Below, piece after piece: positions 44,301 to 52,037 of a DNA stretch of 64,000 nucleotides (the stretch's first letter is position 1; each line of letters opens with the position of its first letter). This DNA comes from Streptomyces sp. NBC_00557 (GTDB lineage: Bacteria > Actinomycetota > Actinomycetes > Streptomycetales > Streptomycetaceae): the NCBI RefSeq assembly GCF_036345995.1, contig NZ_CP107796.1, positions 8,122,001 through 8,186,000 of the forward strand, written 5' to 3'. The translations under genes were made by a program, and so were the position numbers. A model generated the notes under the pieces. The model worked only from the letters and a program-made list of their open reading frames with translations. It did not search any database and was not told the DNA's origin.

Positions 44301-46084
44301 TCCACGGCGGACAGCACGCGCCACACGTGCTCCAGTCCGGGGCCGCACACGAGATCCGCCGACCACAGCGCCGCAGGAGCCGGCCCTGGGAACGCCGCCG
44401 GAAGCAGAAGAGCCACTCCCACATCAGCGGCCGCGAGCGCTTCGCCGTCGTGGCAGGTGATCAGCGCGACCACGTGGCCGTCCTGCTGAAGGGCCCGTAC
44501 CCGATCGGCCAGCGTCGTGGACGGGGGCACAGCGTAATCGGCCCACCGCAGCAACTCCGCCACGCTGGAGTGCCGGGTCATCTCCAGGCGGCGGTCACCG
44601 GCGCGCGCTGCGGCGATCACGGCGTCGGCCAGCGGATCGAGATCACATCCCACCACGATCCGCCCCAGCCCCCGACCATCCATGTCATGCACCTCGAGAT
44701 GCAGACCGGACTCAGCGTCAGGACGCTGGTCCAGGGAGTCCGGCCCACGCGTCAGCCGCCAGCCGCCCGCTGCCCATGGCCCCGGATCGGCCATGTCCTT
44801 CAGCGTCAGACCGGTCAGCACCTTCTGCGCCGCCTGCCACAACTCTGCCTCGTCCTGCTTCCTGCCGGCTGCCACCGACAGCAACCGCACACGGGGAACG
44901 CACAAGGCCGGGGAATCGATGACGACCGCGGATACCCGGTCCAGCCGGCGCAGCGCCGCCGGATTCATCGGCACCACCCCCGTCTGCGCGAGGTCACGAC
45001 CCAGCACCGAGCAGAACGCCTCACGCCCCGCCCCGGCGGCCTTGGGCACCGTCGCCAGAAGTGCCCGACCTGCCTGTTCCGCATTCCGGGTCCAGGCGGC
45101 CACCCCGGCCGCACCCAGCAGGGCGGCGAGCGACGTCTGCTCCGCGCACTTCTCCACAGGCCCCGCCGGCATCGCCCCCGGCCGAGGCAGGGGCTCGGCC
45201 GTCTGCGGCGGAAGACCGGTGCCGTCGGCCACGAACTCGTCCTCTCGGCGTTCCCACACCGCCTGTCTGCTGCGCGCCTCACCGAGCTTGAACCACTGCT
45301 GGAGCGCGTCCAGCACCAGCGGCGTCATCCCACCGGTGATGGAGTACACCAGCGCCCCGGCGGCGGCCAAGAACGCGTCCGCATGGGCATGGCCCACCCG
45401 TCGGACGAGCCACCGACGCACCTGCGGCTGGGTGTCGGCCACGATGAGCGGCACCCGTACAGCCCCTGGCAACCAAGCGATCGAGGCCGTCCAGCCCATC
45501 AAGGTGCCGACCAGTCCCACGCAGTCGGAGACCAGAGCCACCTTGGCCAACATCTCCGGGACGTCATCAAATGCCGCATTCGGCCGATCCCGCGTGAACG
45601 GCTGCTTCGCGACACCGTGTGCCTGCTCCACCGCACACACCACATCGAGCAGTCCTGGGAGATCGAACCCGTCCTCGGTCGCGTCGACCACCACATGGCC
45701 CAGCGCCGCGTTCACCCGCGCCCAGCGCACCCCCGAGAGCTCGGCCAGCGCCGACTCCAGCCCTCGAGCCAGCCGCTCCCGCTGTTTCGTCCCACCCAGC
45801 AGGCCCCGCACCTCGATGTGCGCCCTGCCCGGCCGCGACCACACCGTCCTGCGGAGTCTGGCCGGACCCGCATCCCGCAGCACTTCCGCTGCCCTGACCA
45901 CCTCGCCCAGGACGGCGTTGCCCACCCACGCGGCTGTCTGCCGCCCTCGCTCTCGTACCCGCGACACCCCGACCGGCGCACAGCCGGCATACGAGGTGAG
46001 CACCCCGGCAGACGCAGTCACCGCCGCAGGCGCCTCCGCCACGAACCAACGGCCCAGCGACATCACCCCACGGCTTCGGAACAC
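41342..46084 (-). CDS. Large CtpI-like HAD-superfamily P-type ATPase
   Basis: 1580 residues, about twice a normal P-type pump and close in size and layout to mycobacterial CtpI. The first 750 residues hold two heavy-metal-associated-like ferredoxin folds (e.g. RAHIEVRGLLGGTKQRERLA) and several weak helices. The canonical pump follows: actuator loop DEAALTGEPVPVAK (about 865), membrane motif VAAVPEGLPLVATVAQS (about 978), phosphorylation site CFDKTGTLTEG (about 1020), and hinge MTGDGVNDAAAIRLAD (about 1325). PEGLP is characteristic of P2-type (Ca/Mg-like) pumps, not of the CPx heavy-metal type, so the ion is uncertain. ATG start at 46084. The divergent homologue-bearing gene starts 148 bases away. 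Confidence 0.88.
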   Translation of the reverse strand: MFRSRGVMSLGRWFVAEAPAAVTASAGVLTSYAGCAPVGVSRVRERGRQTAAWVGNAVLGEVVRAAEVLRDAGPARLRRTVWSRPGRAHIEVRGLLGGTKQRERLARGLESALAELSGVRWARVNAALGHVVVDATEDGFDLPGLLDVVCAVEQAHGVAKQPFTRDRPNAAFDDVPEMLAKVALVSDCVGLVGTLMGWTASIAWLPGAVRVPLIVADTQPQVRRWLVRRVGHAHADAFLAAAGALVYSITGGMTPLVLDALQQWFKLGEARSRQAVWERREDEFVADGTGLPPQTAEPLPRPGAMPAGPVEKCAEQTSLAALLGAAGVAAWTRNAEQAGRALLATVPKAAGAGREAFCSVLGRDLAQTGVVPMNPAALRRLDRVSAVVIDSPALCVPRVRLLSVAAGRKQDEAELWQAAQKVLTGLTLKDMADPGPWAAGGWRLTRGPDSLDQRPDAESGLHLEVHDMDGRGLGRIVVGCDLDPLADAVIAAARAGDRRLEMTRHSSVAELLRWADYAVPPSTTLADRVRALQQDGHVVALITCHDGEALAAADVGVALLLPAAFPGPAPAALWSADLVCGPGLEHVWRVLSAVDAAHQVSVASARLSMGGSALGALIAAAGARRRMWGLTMSPVHCAMFLAQVGGVRAARRLARRPCPSGHVRGAWHAMDADDAFQLLRPLRHRADTALATSDGAAPTTLGRTRRQLGRATTSVVKSLGLTAQAQHAGELFGAVCEELRDPLTPVLALGAAASAAVGSNIDSLLVGGVMAGNAVISGTQRMRAEQALKALLTHESITAHRLRRALDSPGQDFHVLLETADFDPVDASDLQVGDVIALHPSEVVPADARLLACDGLEVDEAALTGEPVPVAKHPRAIPGADLAERSCMVYQGCTVLAGTGMAIVVATGGQTEAGRAGDLAGNAISASGIEGQLAALTRAALPVVGIGGAAVTTLGLLRGLPVRQALASGVAVAVAAVPEGLPLVATVAQSAAARRLSRYGILPRSARTLEALGRVDVICFDKTGTLTEGRLTLTRLASAEEILPPDAEEARRLLRTAARACPAADAPVAHATDRAVLEAAEKHEVRDPDWARVAELPFEASRGYSASVGTDAGRPALAVKGAPEVVLQRCTTALESVTGSGEDPDDEAGSGHRLVPLDDRRLAAAHRMMRQLADQGLRVLAVAQAAVPPVGPSTDDPGQAAAQAGNTLRADMLDHLVHDLTLLGFLAIADAPRRTAADAVKRLTDAGVRIVMITGDHPATAAAIAGDLGIPRTRTIVTGADIDSLTTSDCTTAIEGAGLFARVSPEHKVRIVRALQQAGHVVAMTGDGVNDAAAIRLADIGIGIGTHGSTAARAAADLVLTEPDLTRILDALHEGRALWASIRDAVAILVGGNAGEVAFTILGTALAGRAPLGTRQLLLVNLLTDMLPALAVALAHRTRATHTAMDRPAPAPMGPALARLLAIRGTATALAAALAWQTGRFTGRARRADTMGLAALITAQLGQTLITDWRSPLVLATTGISTTALLTAVQTPGLSQFFGCTPLGPIAWATVAASATTATFGAALAPRLFTTDPPSPTPAA

Positions 46085-46231
46085 CGGCGTGACTCCCTCA
46101 CTCAGCCGGCGCCCCGGAGTGCGCTGTCCCCAGCCACCGTGGCCGCCGATCCCAGCAGGCGAACGTTGACCTGAAATCTATAGGAATCCGGCATAACGTA
46201 GGAAAATCAACGAGAGCATCGGAGTGATGAC

Positions 46232-46624
46232 ATGGGCCAAGCGACGACTCAGAGCCCCGCCGCAGGGAACACCGCTGCTACAGGCGGAACACCCCAGCAG
46301 GAGGCGCGCGAACACGAAGGGCACACCATCACCATCCCGCTCGACAGCGTCGCCCACGCCGCACGGAAGGCAGTCGCTCTTCCTGTCGCCGCCGCCCAGC
46401 GCATCCTGCCCGCCAAAGGCGGACTCCCTCTGTACGCCGGCCTCGGCGCCCTCGCCCTTGCGGGCGTGCTCGAGTGGCCTGTTGCTGCCGGAATCGGCAT
46501 CGGTTACGCCGTACTTCGCCAAGGGGGAGCCCTTCCGCCCCCGTCAGCGCAGCAGGCGCCCGCGCACACCGTCAGGCTCGACGAACCCGCAGCCTCCAAA
46601 TCCGAAGCCGCCACGAGCCGCTGA
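46232..46624 (+). CDS. Small membrane protein divergent from the P-type ATPase
   Basis: 130 residues. A hydrophilic N-terminal third (QEAREHEGHTITIPLDSVAH), an amphipathic helix (AARKAVALPVAAAQRILP), then LYAGLGALALAGVLEWPVAA and GIGIGYAVL as a helical hairpin, and a short polar tail. The hairpin aligns with that of the 40102-40641 protein (L-Y-A-G-L-G...A-G-V-L-E-W-P), so homologous partners flank the ATPase. Divergent start; the intergenic 148 bases are AT-rich for this genome. Its distal end is followed at once by an IS fragment. Confidence 0.65.
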   Translation: MGQATTQSPAAGNTAATGGTPQQEAREHEGHTITIPLDSVAHAARKAVALPVAAAQRILPAKGGLPLYAGLGALALAGVLEWPVAAGIGIGYAVLRQGGALPPPSAQQAPAHTVRLDEPAASKSEAATSR

Positions 46625-46695
46625 AGCGAACGCCAACGGCTCCCGCCGGCCTCTCGGGACGATCCTCGGCATCGTGGTGATGGCGGGGGCTGTAA

Positions 46696-46809
46696 GTGAG
46701 CGTCTGGTTCTCGATTGTCTGTTTCATTTGGCTTAGCTGGCACGCCAGTTGAGGGTGGCTTCGTGGGTGAGGCGGCGGGTCATGAGGCTGATGGCGGCTA
46801 GGGCGTGTG
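46696..46809. mobile_element. Truncated end of an IS-C-type IS5-family element
   Basis: Begins with GTGAGCGTCTGGTTCTC, one mismatch from the terminal repeat of the intact element at 49005-50122, preceded by TAA at 46693-46695. It encodes, leftwards, only the last 25 or so transposase residues (AAISLMTRRLTHEATLNWRA). It is cut at 46809 by the next element. Confidence 0.8.
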
Positions 46810-47787
46810 CCGAGTTCAGATCTTTAGACGGGCTGGAGGCTGCGGAGCCAGATGACGGCTCCGCGTAAGTGGAGTCCGGCCAGGTAGCCGGCCGGGGTCT
46901 TGTCGTGGCGGGTGGCGAGCCCGCGCCATTCCTTGATCTTGTTGATGCAGCGTTCGGCCCTGTTGCGCTCCTTGTACGAGGCCGCATCGTGGCTGACGGG
47001 GCGTCCGCCACGTGAGCCGCGTTTCTTGCGGTTGGCGGCCTGGTCGGTCTTCTCCGGGATCACTGCCCGGATCTTGCGTCGGCGCAGGTAGGCGCGGTTG
47101 GCGCGAGACGAGTACGTCTTGTCCGCGGCGACCGCGTCGGGGCGGGTGCGGGAGCGGCCCACCGGCCCGCGCACCTTGATGCGTTCCAGAACGGCGGTGA
47201 AACGGGGACTGTCGGCAGCCTGGCCGGGCGTGAGAACGAAGGACGGCGGACGGCAGCGGCGGTCCGCCGACAGGTGCACCTTGCTGGTCAACCCGCCACG
47301 GGAACGGCCCAGTTTGGCAGGGCGGAGACGGAGAAGCCCCTTTCCCTCGGCGACGGCCTTCTCCAGCGTCTCCAGCAGTTCCGGGTCCAGCATCATCCCG
47401 GCGGCGCGGTGGTGGGCCCGGGCAGACGTGGAGTCCACGCTCACCAGCCCGAGCTCCGCCTGCCCCCGGGCGGCGGCCTCAACGATCGCCGCTTCCATCA
47501 GCGCCTGGAAGACCCCCGCACCCGCCCACAGGTGGAACCGCCCGTAGTCGGTGGACCAGGACCCGTACGGGGGCATGTCCCGGCACGGACTGCCCGTACG
47601 GAACCGCCACATCACGCCGTTCACCAGTCGCCGCAGGCCAGGAATAGGACCGCGCTCGCCCAGCGGCAGCAACGGCTCAATCACCGCCCACTCGTCGTCC
47701 GTGAGATCACCCCGAGCCATCCCGCCTGTGTACCGCCCCGGATCCAGCCACGGCAGCAGAACGTCCAGACTCGTGATCCGAACTCGG
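46810..47787. mobile_element. Complete IS5-family element (IS-A), 978 bp
   Basis: Terminal inverted repeats CCGAGTTCAGATC (46810-46822) and, on the other strand, CCGAGTTCGGATC (47787-47775), one mismatch in 13. One transposase gene fills the element. No target duplication is visible: the flanks are an IS-C fragment on the left and an eight-base spacer (TAAACGCC) before IS-B on the right. A deletion at this element probably removed the rest of the older IS-C copy. Confidence 0.75.
46824..47720 (-). CDS. IS5-family transposase of IS-A, intact
   Basis: 298 residues. The N-terminal DUF4096-type domain is MARGDLTDDEWAVIEPLLPL. The DDE triad is readable: Asp in LVSVDSTSARAHH, Asp in AVAADKTYSSRANRAYLRRR, and Glu in RNRAERCINKIKEWRGLATR. 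It is full-length with an uninterrupted frame, so probably active. It catalyses cut-and-paste movement of the 978-bp element. Confidence 0.88.
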   Translation of the reverse strand: MARGDLTDDEWAVIEPLLPLGERGPIPGLRRLVNGVMWRFRTGSPCRDMPPYGSWSTDYGRFHLWAGAGVFQALMEAAIVEAAARGQAELGLVSVDSTSARAHHRAAGMMLDPELLETLEKAVAEGKGLLRLRPAKLGRSRGGLTSKVHLSADRRCRPPSFVLTPGQAADSPRFTAVLERIKVRGPVGRSRTRPDAVAADKTYSSRANRAYLRRRKIRAVIPEKTDQAANRKKRGSRGGRPVSHDAASYKERNRAERCINKIKEWRGLATRHDKTPAGYLAGLHLRGAVIWLRSLQPV

Positions 47788-47795
47788 TAAACGCC

Positions 47796-47798
47796 TAA
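47796..47798. repeat. Target-site duplication TAA of IS-B (left copy)
   Basis: TAA directly before the left repeat of IS-B; the right copy is 49002-49004, which is also the left duplication of IS-C. IS-C's right copy is 50123-50125. Confidence 0.7.
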
Positions 47799-47807
47799 GA
47801 AGTCATC

Positions 47808-48613
47808 TCAATTGGTGAGTCTGCGGTAGCAGATGAGGGTGCAGGCGATGCTGGTGAAAGCCAGGAAGTGGCTGGCTTTGCGTTCGTAGCGGCGGTGCAG
47901 TCGGCGGTATCCGGCGAGCCAGGCCATGGTTCGTTCGATCGTCCAGCGGTGACGGCCGAGTCGCTCGGAAGACTCGATGCCTTTACGGGCGATGCGGTGC
48001 CGGATGCCGCGTGTGCGTAACCATCGGCGCAGGTGGTTGTAGTCGTAGCCCTTGTCGGCGTGCAGCTTGGCCGGACGTCGCCGGCGCGGTCCGCGACGGG
48101 AGCGGATGGGCGGGATTCCCCGCACGAGCGGTTCGAGTGCCTGGCTGTCGTGCAGGTTCGCGCCGGAGATCCCCACAGAAAGGGGCAGTCCGGTGCGCTC
48201 GGTGATCAAGTGGATCTTCGAGCCGTACTTGCCGCGGTCGACAGGATTCGGACCCGTCAGTTCCCCCTTTTCAGGGCCCGCATGTTCACGGAGTCGATCG
48301 CGCAGCGCGACCAGTCCAGCTCTCCGCGAGAGCCGAGCTCGTCGAGCACCAGGCGGTGCAGCTTCGCCCATACCCGGGCCTTCGACCACTCGGCGAATCG
48401 CCGGTGAGCCGTCGCTCCCGAGGGCCCGAACGACGCGGACGGCAACTGCTGCCACGTGCAGCCCGACGTGGCCACGAACACGATCGCGGCCAGGACCTCC
48501 CGGTCACCGTGGCGGCGCCGGCCGCCACCCTGCGGCCGCGACGGCGCCTCCGGAACCACCCGCTGGAACAACTTCCACAACTCATTCGGCACCAGCCGCT
48601 CAACGATCCCCAC
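47808..48613 (-). CDS. IS-B transposase, two frames joined by -1 frameshifting
   Basis: OrfA runs from ATG 48613 to 48257 (118 residues: MGIVERLVPNELWKLFQRVV; GCTWQQLPSASFGPSGATAH; CAIDSVNMRALKRGN with the first Asp). OrfB continues in the -1 frame to 47808 (YGSKIHLITERTGLPLSVGI; KLHADKGYDYNHLRRWLRTR with the second Asp; GRHRWTIERTMAWLAGYRRL with the Glu). The slippery AAAAGGGGG run at 48271-48263, where the frames overlap, is the expected site of programmed -1 frameshifting, so the gene need not be considered broken. Confidence 0.85.
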
Positions 48614-48650
48614 GTCGGCAGGCTACCGACCTGGAGGAGAAGGCCCGCAG

Positions 48651-48866
48651 TCAGTGGCCTCTTCGGCGTTGGGCGTCGAACCGACGCAGCACTCGTACCA
48701 GACGCCACACTCCGGCCGCCGCTCCGAGCAGCGCACCCCCCACCAACACACCCTTCTCCGCTGAACCAGAGATGCCAAAGGCTAGTGCGAGAGCCAGAGC
48801 GACGACGAAGACCGCCGCAGCCAGCGCGACGGCAGTCACCAGGGCGAAAACGATCTCTACCGTCAT
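48651..48866 (-). CDS. Passenger ORF in IS-B: two-helix membrane protein
   Basis: 71 residues from an ATG at 48866 with AAGGA five bases upstream. Helix one EIVFALVTAVALAAAVFVVA continues into LALALAFGISGS, helix two is GVLVGGALLGAAAGVWRL, then a strongly basic VRVLRRFDAQRRRGH tail, giving a hairpin with both ends inside. It lies 38 bases ahead of OrfA in the same direction, so it would be co-transcribed with the transposase. No family is recognised. Either a captured host gene or an accessory factor. Confidence 0.6.
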   Translation of the reverse strand: MTVEIVFALVTAVALAAAVFVVALALALAFGISGSAEKGVLVGGALLGAAAGVWRLVRVLRRFDAQRRRGH

Positions 48867-49004
48867 TGCGTCCTTTTCCCAGCGTGACTCACGCCCCATG
48901 TCCATGCTGCAAGTCTCACATCACGGTCAAGCCATGGCGCCTGGGCCGAACAGCACCTGACTCTCACCTGCTGAGGCCCACTTGCCAATTGAGATGACCT
49001 CTAA

Positions 49005-50122
49005 GTGAGCGTTTGGTTCGATTATCGAATGGTTCATGGCGATTCTCGGCGACCACACCGTGCACGCAACCAAGCGATCCGTCGGAAAAGGGGCTTCTGC
49101 CGCAATCAGTAGACCAGTTATACGCCGGTTTCCTTGCGAGAACTCCCGTCTCGTTTAGAAACCCACCGGTTCACACCGGATGGAGAACGCACGCCCCGGT
49201 GCAACCGACACCCCCGCACACGCCCTGCTCAGGCCAGCCACCACCCAATACGCAGGCATCATGCAGCCCTCACGGCCCTACCCCAGCGACCTGTCCGACG
49301 CCCGCTGGGAACTCATCCGCCCCACCCTCGAAGCCTGGCGTCAGGCCCGCAACGGCATCCGCAAGCCCACCCACGACCTGCGCGCCCTAATGAACGCCAT
49401 CCTCTACGTCGACCGCACCGGCATCCCCTGGCGCTACCTGCCCCACGACTTCCCGCCCCACCAGACCGTCTACGGCTACTTCGCCCACTGGGAAGCCGAC
49501 GGCATCTTCGACCAGCTCACCGGCCTGTTACGCGGCAAAGTCCGCCAGGCCGAAGGCCGCACCAGCGAGCCCAGCGCCTGCCTGATCGACAGCCAGAGCA
49601 TCAAAACCTCCGCCACCGTCCACCTGACCAGCCAAGGCATCGACCCGGCCAAGAAAATCATCGGCCGCAAACGGCACATCGTCACCGACACGCTCGGCCT
49701 CCTGCTGGCCGTGGCCGTCACCGCCGCCAGCGTCCACGACTCCGCCGCCGGCACCCAACTCCTGACCCAAGTCCGCGAGCGCCACCCCACCATCACCAAG
49801 GCCTGGGCCGACAACGGCTACAAGACCAAAGCCGTGGAACAAGCCGCCCACCTCGGCATCGATCTCGAAATCGTCCAACGCGACCCCACCACCCGCGGCT
49901 TCCACGTCCAGCCTCGCCGCTGGGTCATCGAACGCACCCTCGGCTGGCTCATGCACCACCGCCGCCTGGCCCGCGACTACGAAACCCACCCTCACCGATC
50001 AGCAGCCATGATCCAACTCGCCGCCATCAACCTCATGACCCGCCGCCTCACCGACGAAGCCACCACCAACTGGCGTGACAGCTAAGCCAAATGAAACAGA
50101 CAACCGAGAACCAAACGCTCAC
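49005..50122. mobile_element. Complete IS5-family element (IS-C), 1118 bp
   Basis: Perfect 14-base terminal repeats GTGAGCGTTTGGTT at 49005 and, inverted, ending at 50122, each next to TAA (49002-49004, 50123-50125). The left TAA is also the right TAA of IS-B. A degenerate inverted copy lies at 50893-51905 and an end fragment at 46696-46809. Confidence 0.85.
49261..50085 (+). CDS. IS5-family transposase of IS-C, intact
   Basis: 274 residues from ATG 49261 (MQPSRPYPSDLSDARWELIR, the family start); an ATG at 49180 would add 27 residues. Catalytic residues: Asp in ACLIDSQSIKTSATV, Asp in KAWADNGYKTKAVEQAAHLG, Glu in RRWVIERTLGWLMHHRRLAR. One TTA codon (LTGLLRGK region) may limit expression to stages with bldA tRNA. 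The frame is intact, so probably active. Confidence 0.88.
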   Translation: MQPSRPYPSDLSDARWELIRPTLEAWRQARNGIRKPTHDLRALMNAILYVDRTGIPWRYLPHDFPPHQTVYGYFAHWEADGIFDQLTGLLRGKVRQAEGRTSEPSACLIDSQSIKTSATVHLTSQGIDPAKKIIGRKRHIVTDTLGLLLAVAVTAASVHDSAAGTQLLTQVRERHPTITKAWADNGYKTKAVEQAAHLGIDLEIVQRDPTTRGFHVQPRRWVIERTLGWLMHHRRLARDYETHPHRSAAMIQLAAINLMTRRLTDEATTNWRDS

Positions 50123-50274
50123 TAAGAGTGCGCGCGGACCCACACCTGCCTATCCTGAATCTGCGTTGTCTTCCTCGCTTCCAGAAGGGGATGCGGCGCA
50201 ATGGGCAGCGGTGTATGGCTGTCCCGAGACCCGAGACACCCGCACAGCCGAGACGCCTACTGTCAGGAGCGGGC

Positions 50275-50817
50275 ATGGCTGATCGCGCAACGATGGAGCG
50301 TATCTGGGAAGCCCACACCGCCGGCGAGTTCGTGGCGCAGGACGTGGAGGCTACGATGGCCACGATGGACGACGACCCCATCGTCGTCCATGTGCCGACC
50401 GCCATGGGCGGTAGTGGGTACGACGGCGTCAAGGACTTCTACGCACGCTGGTTCATTGGACGGAACCCGGACGATTTCACTGTGCGTTCGATATCCCGCA
50501 CGGTGGGAGACGACAGCCTCGTGGACGAAATGATCGTGTCGTTCACCCACGACATCGAGGTGCCCTGGATTCTGCCTGGATCGGCACCCACCGGGCAGCA
50601 GGTCCGTATACCCGTCATCGCCGTCGTGGACTTCCGAGGCCCGCGTGTGCGGAGCGAGCGCATCTACTGGGATCAAACGGCAGTGCTCGCGCAGACGCGG
50701 TTGCTGAACGACGACATCGTCCGGCGCCTGCCCGTGGTCACCACACCGTTGGACGTACTGGACGGCAGGGTCCCCCTCAACCAGCTGACGTCGCCCCGCC
50801 TCGATGTCGAACCGTGA
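50275..50817 (+). CDS. NTF2/SnoaL-like protein
   Basis: 180 residues. The NTF2-like cone is recognisable by MERIWEAHTAGEFVAQDVEA, DPIVVHVPTAMGGSGYDGVK, DFYARWFIGRNPDDFTVRSI and IPVIAVVDFRGPRVRSERIY. Relatives are SnoaL-type cyclases and delta-isomerase-like proteins of unknown reaction. The ATG at 50275 has CAGGAG six bases upstream; the open frame extends 49 codons earlier without support. It sits between IS-C and the inverted IS-C relic and is the only host gene inside the IS pile-up. Confidence 0.75.
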   Translation: MADRATMERIWEAHTAGEFVAQDVEATMATMDDDPIVVHVPTAMGGSGYDGVKDFYARWFIGRNPDDFTVRSISRTVGDDSLVDEMIVSFTHDIEVPWILPGSAPTGQQVRIPVIAVVDFRGPRVRSERIYWDQTAVLAQTRLLNDDIVRRLPVVTTPLDVLDGRVPLNQLTSPRLDVEP

Positions 50818-50892
50818 AGGTCAATCCCCTCGAAGCCGGAAGCCTCCCGGGAGCCGAAGCAACCCACCAGTGATCTGAATTCAGAACAGCTC

Positions 50893-51905
50893 CTAGTTGG
50901 GTCACGGCTGCTGATCGGTGGGGGTGGGTTTCGTAGTCGCGGGCGAGGCGGCGGTGGTGCATGAGCCAGCCGAGGGTGCGTTCGACGACTCAGCGGCGAG
51001 GCTGGACGTGGAAGCCGCGGACGGCGGGGTCGCGTTGGACGATTTCGAGGTCGATGCCGAGGTGGGGGCTTGTTCCACGGCTTTGGTCTTGTAGCCGTTG
51101 TCGGCCCAGGCTTTGGTGATGGTGGGGTGCGCTCGCGGACTTGGGTCAGGAGTTGGGCGCCGGCGGCGGAGTCGTGGACGCTGGCGGCGGTGACGCCACT
51201 GCCAGCAGGAGGCCGAGGGTGTCGGTGACGATGTGCCGTTTGCGGCCGATGATTTTCTTGGCCGGGTCGACGCCTTGGCTGGTCAGGTGGACGGTGGCGG
51301 AGGTTTTGATGCTCTGGCTGTCGATCAGGCAGGCGCTGGGCGCGCTGGTGCGGCCTTCGGCCTGGCGGACTTTGCCGCGTAACAGGCCGGTGAGCTGGTC
51401 GAAGATGCCGTCGGCTTCCCAGTGGGCGAAGTAGCCGTAGACGGTCTGGTGGGGCGGGAAGTCGTGGGGGAGGTAGCGCCAGGGGATGCCGGTGCGGTCA
51501 ACGTAGAGGATGGCGTTCATCAGGGCGCGCAGGTCGTGGGTGGGCTTGCGGATGCCGTTGCGGGCCTGGCGCCAGGCTTCGAGGGTGGGGCGGATGAGTT
51601 CCCAGCGGCGTCGGACAGGTCGCTGGGGTAGGGCCGTGAAGGCCGCATGATGCCTGGGTATTCGGTGGTGGCCGGCCTGAGCAGGGTGTGTGCGGGGGTG
51701 TCGGTTGCAGCGGGGCGTGTGTTCTCGATTCCTTGTGAACCGGTAGATTTCTAAACGAGACGGGAGTTCTCATAAGGAAACCGGCGTATAACTGGGTCTA
51801 CTGATTGCGACAGAAGCCCCTTTTCCGGCGGATCGTTTGGTTGCGCGCTCGGTTTGGACGCCGAAAATCGGCATGGACCATTCGATAAGCTAACCAAACG
51901 CTCAC
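50893..51905 (-). pseudogene. Degenerate inverted copy of IS-C
   Basis: The right terminal repeat (CCAAACGCTCAC ending at 51905, followed by TAA) and the 5' transposase region are present, but the gene is split over three frames (e.g. ILYVDRTGIPWRYLPHDFPP; RKRHIVTDTLGLLLAV; HHRRLARDYETHPHRSAA), with an in-frame stop near 50986, and is cut at 50893 before the left repeat. Together with IS-C it forms an inverted pair around the NTF2-like gene. Confidence 0.8.
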
Positions 51906-51908
51906 TAA

Positions 51909-52037
51909 GAAACTGATCGCGATGGACGGCTACCGCGAGTCATCCGAGGCGTGGGCGGGCCTACTTCGGGACTGCGCACGCAGGGGCATGCGGGCCCCGG
52001 TCCTGGCCGTCGGCGACGGCGCGCTCGGCTTGCGGGC
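51909..52037 (+). pseudogene. Internal fragment of an IS256-family (mutator) transposase
   Basis: The + strand reads KLIAMDGYRESSEAWAGLLR, DCARRGMRAPVLAVGDGALG, the region of IS256 transposases with a catalytic Asp in the GDGALG turn. It begins beside the IS-C relic and ends where the minus-strand LLM gene is cut, so it marks a deletion joint. Confidence 0.75.

Larger units (their letters stand above)
47799..49001. mobile_element. Complete IS5-family element (IS-B), 1203 bp, with passenger gene
   Basis: Inverted repeats GAAGTCATCTCAATTGG (47799-47815) and GAGGTCATCTCAATTGG read from the right end (49001-48985), one mismatch in 17, flanked by TAA on both sides. It contains a two-frame transposase and, between transposase and right repeat, a small membrane-protein ORF not usual for this family. 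Confidence 0.82.

Noticed and set aside
42314..46174. A 1286-codon plus-strand open frame opposite the P-type ATPase
   Set aside because: No motif and skewed Gly/Arg/His/Gln composition; the minus frame carries DKTGT, TGE and GDGVND.
47808..48613. IS-B transposase as a pseudogene because of two frames
   Set aside because: The AAAAGGGGG run sits in the overlap in the right phase for programmed -1 frameshifting, as in many IS5-family elements.
46824..52037. The IS region as a single composite transposon carrying cargo
   Set aside because: The outer copies are truncated or degenerate, and the only cargo gene is the NTF2-like protein; no matching outer ends or common target duplication.
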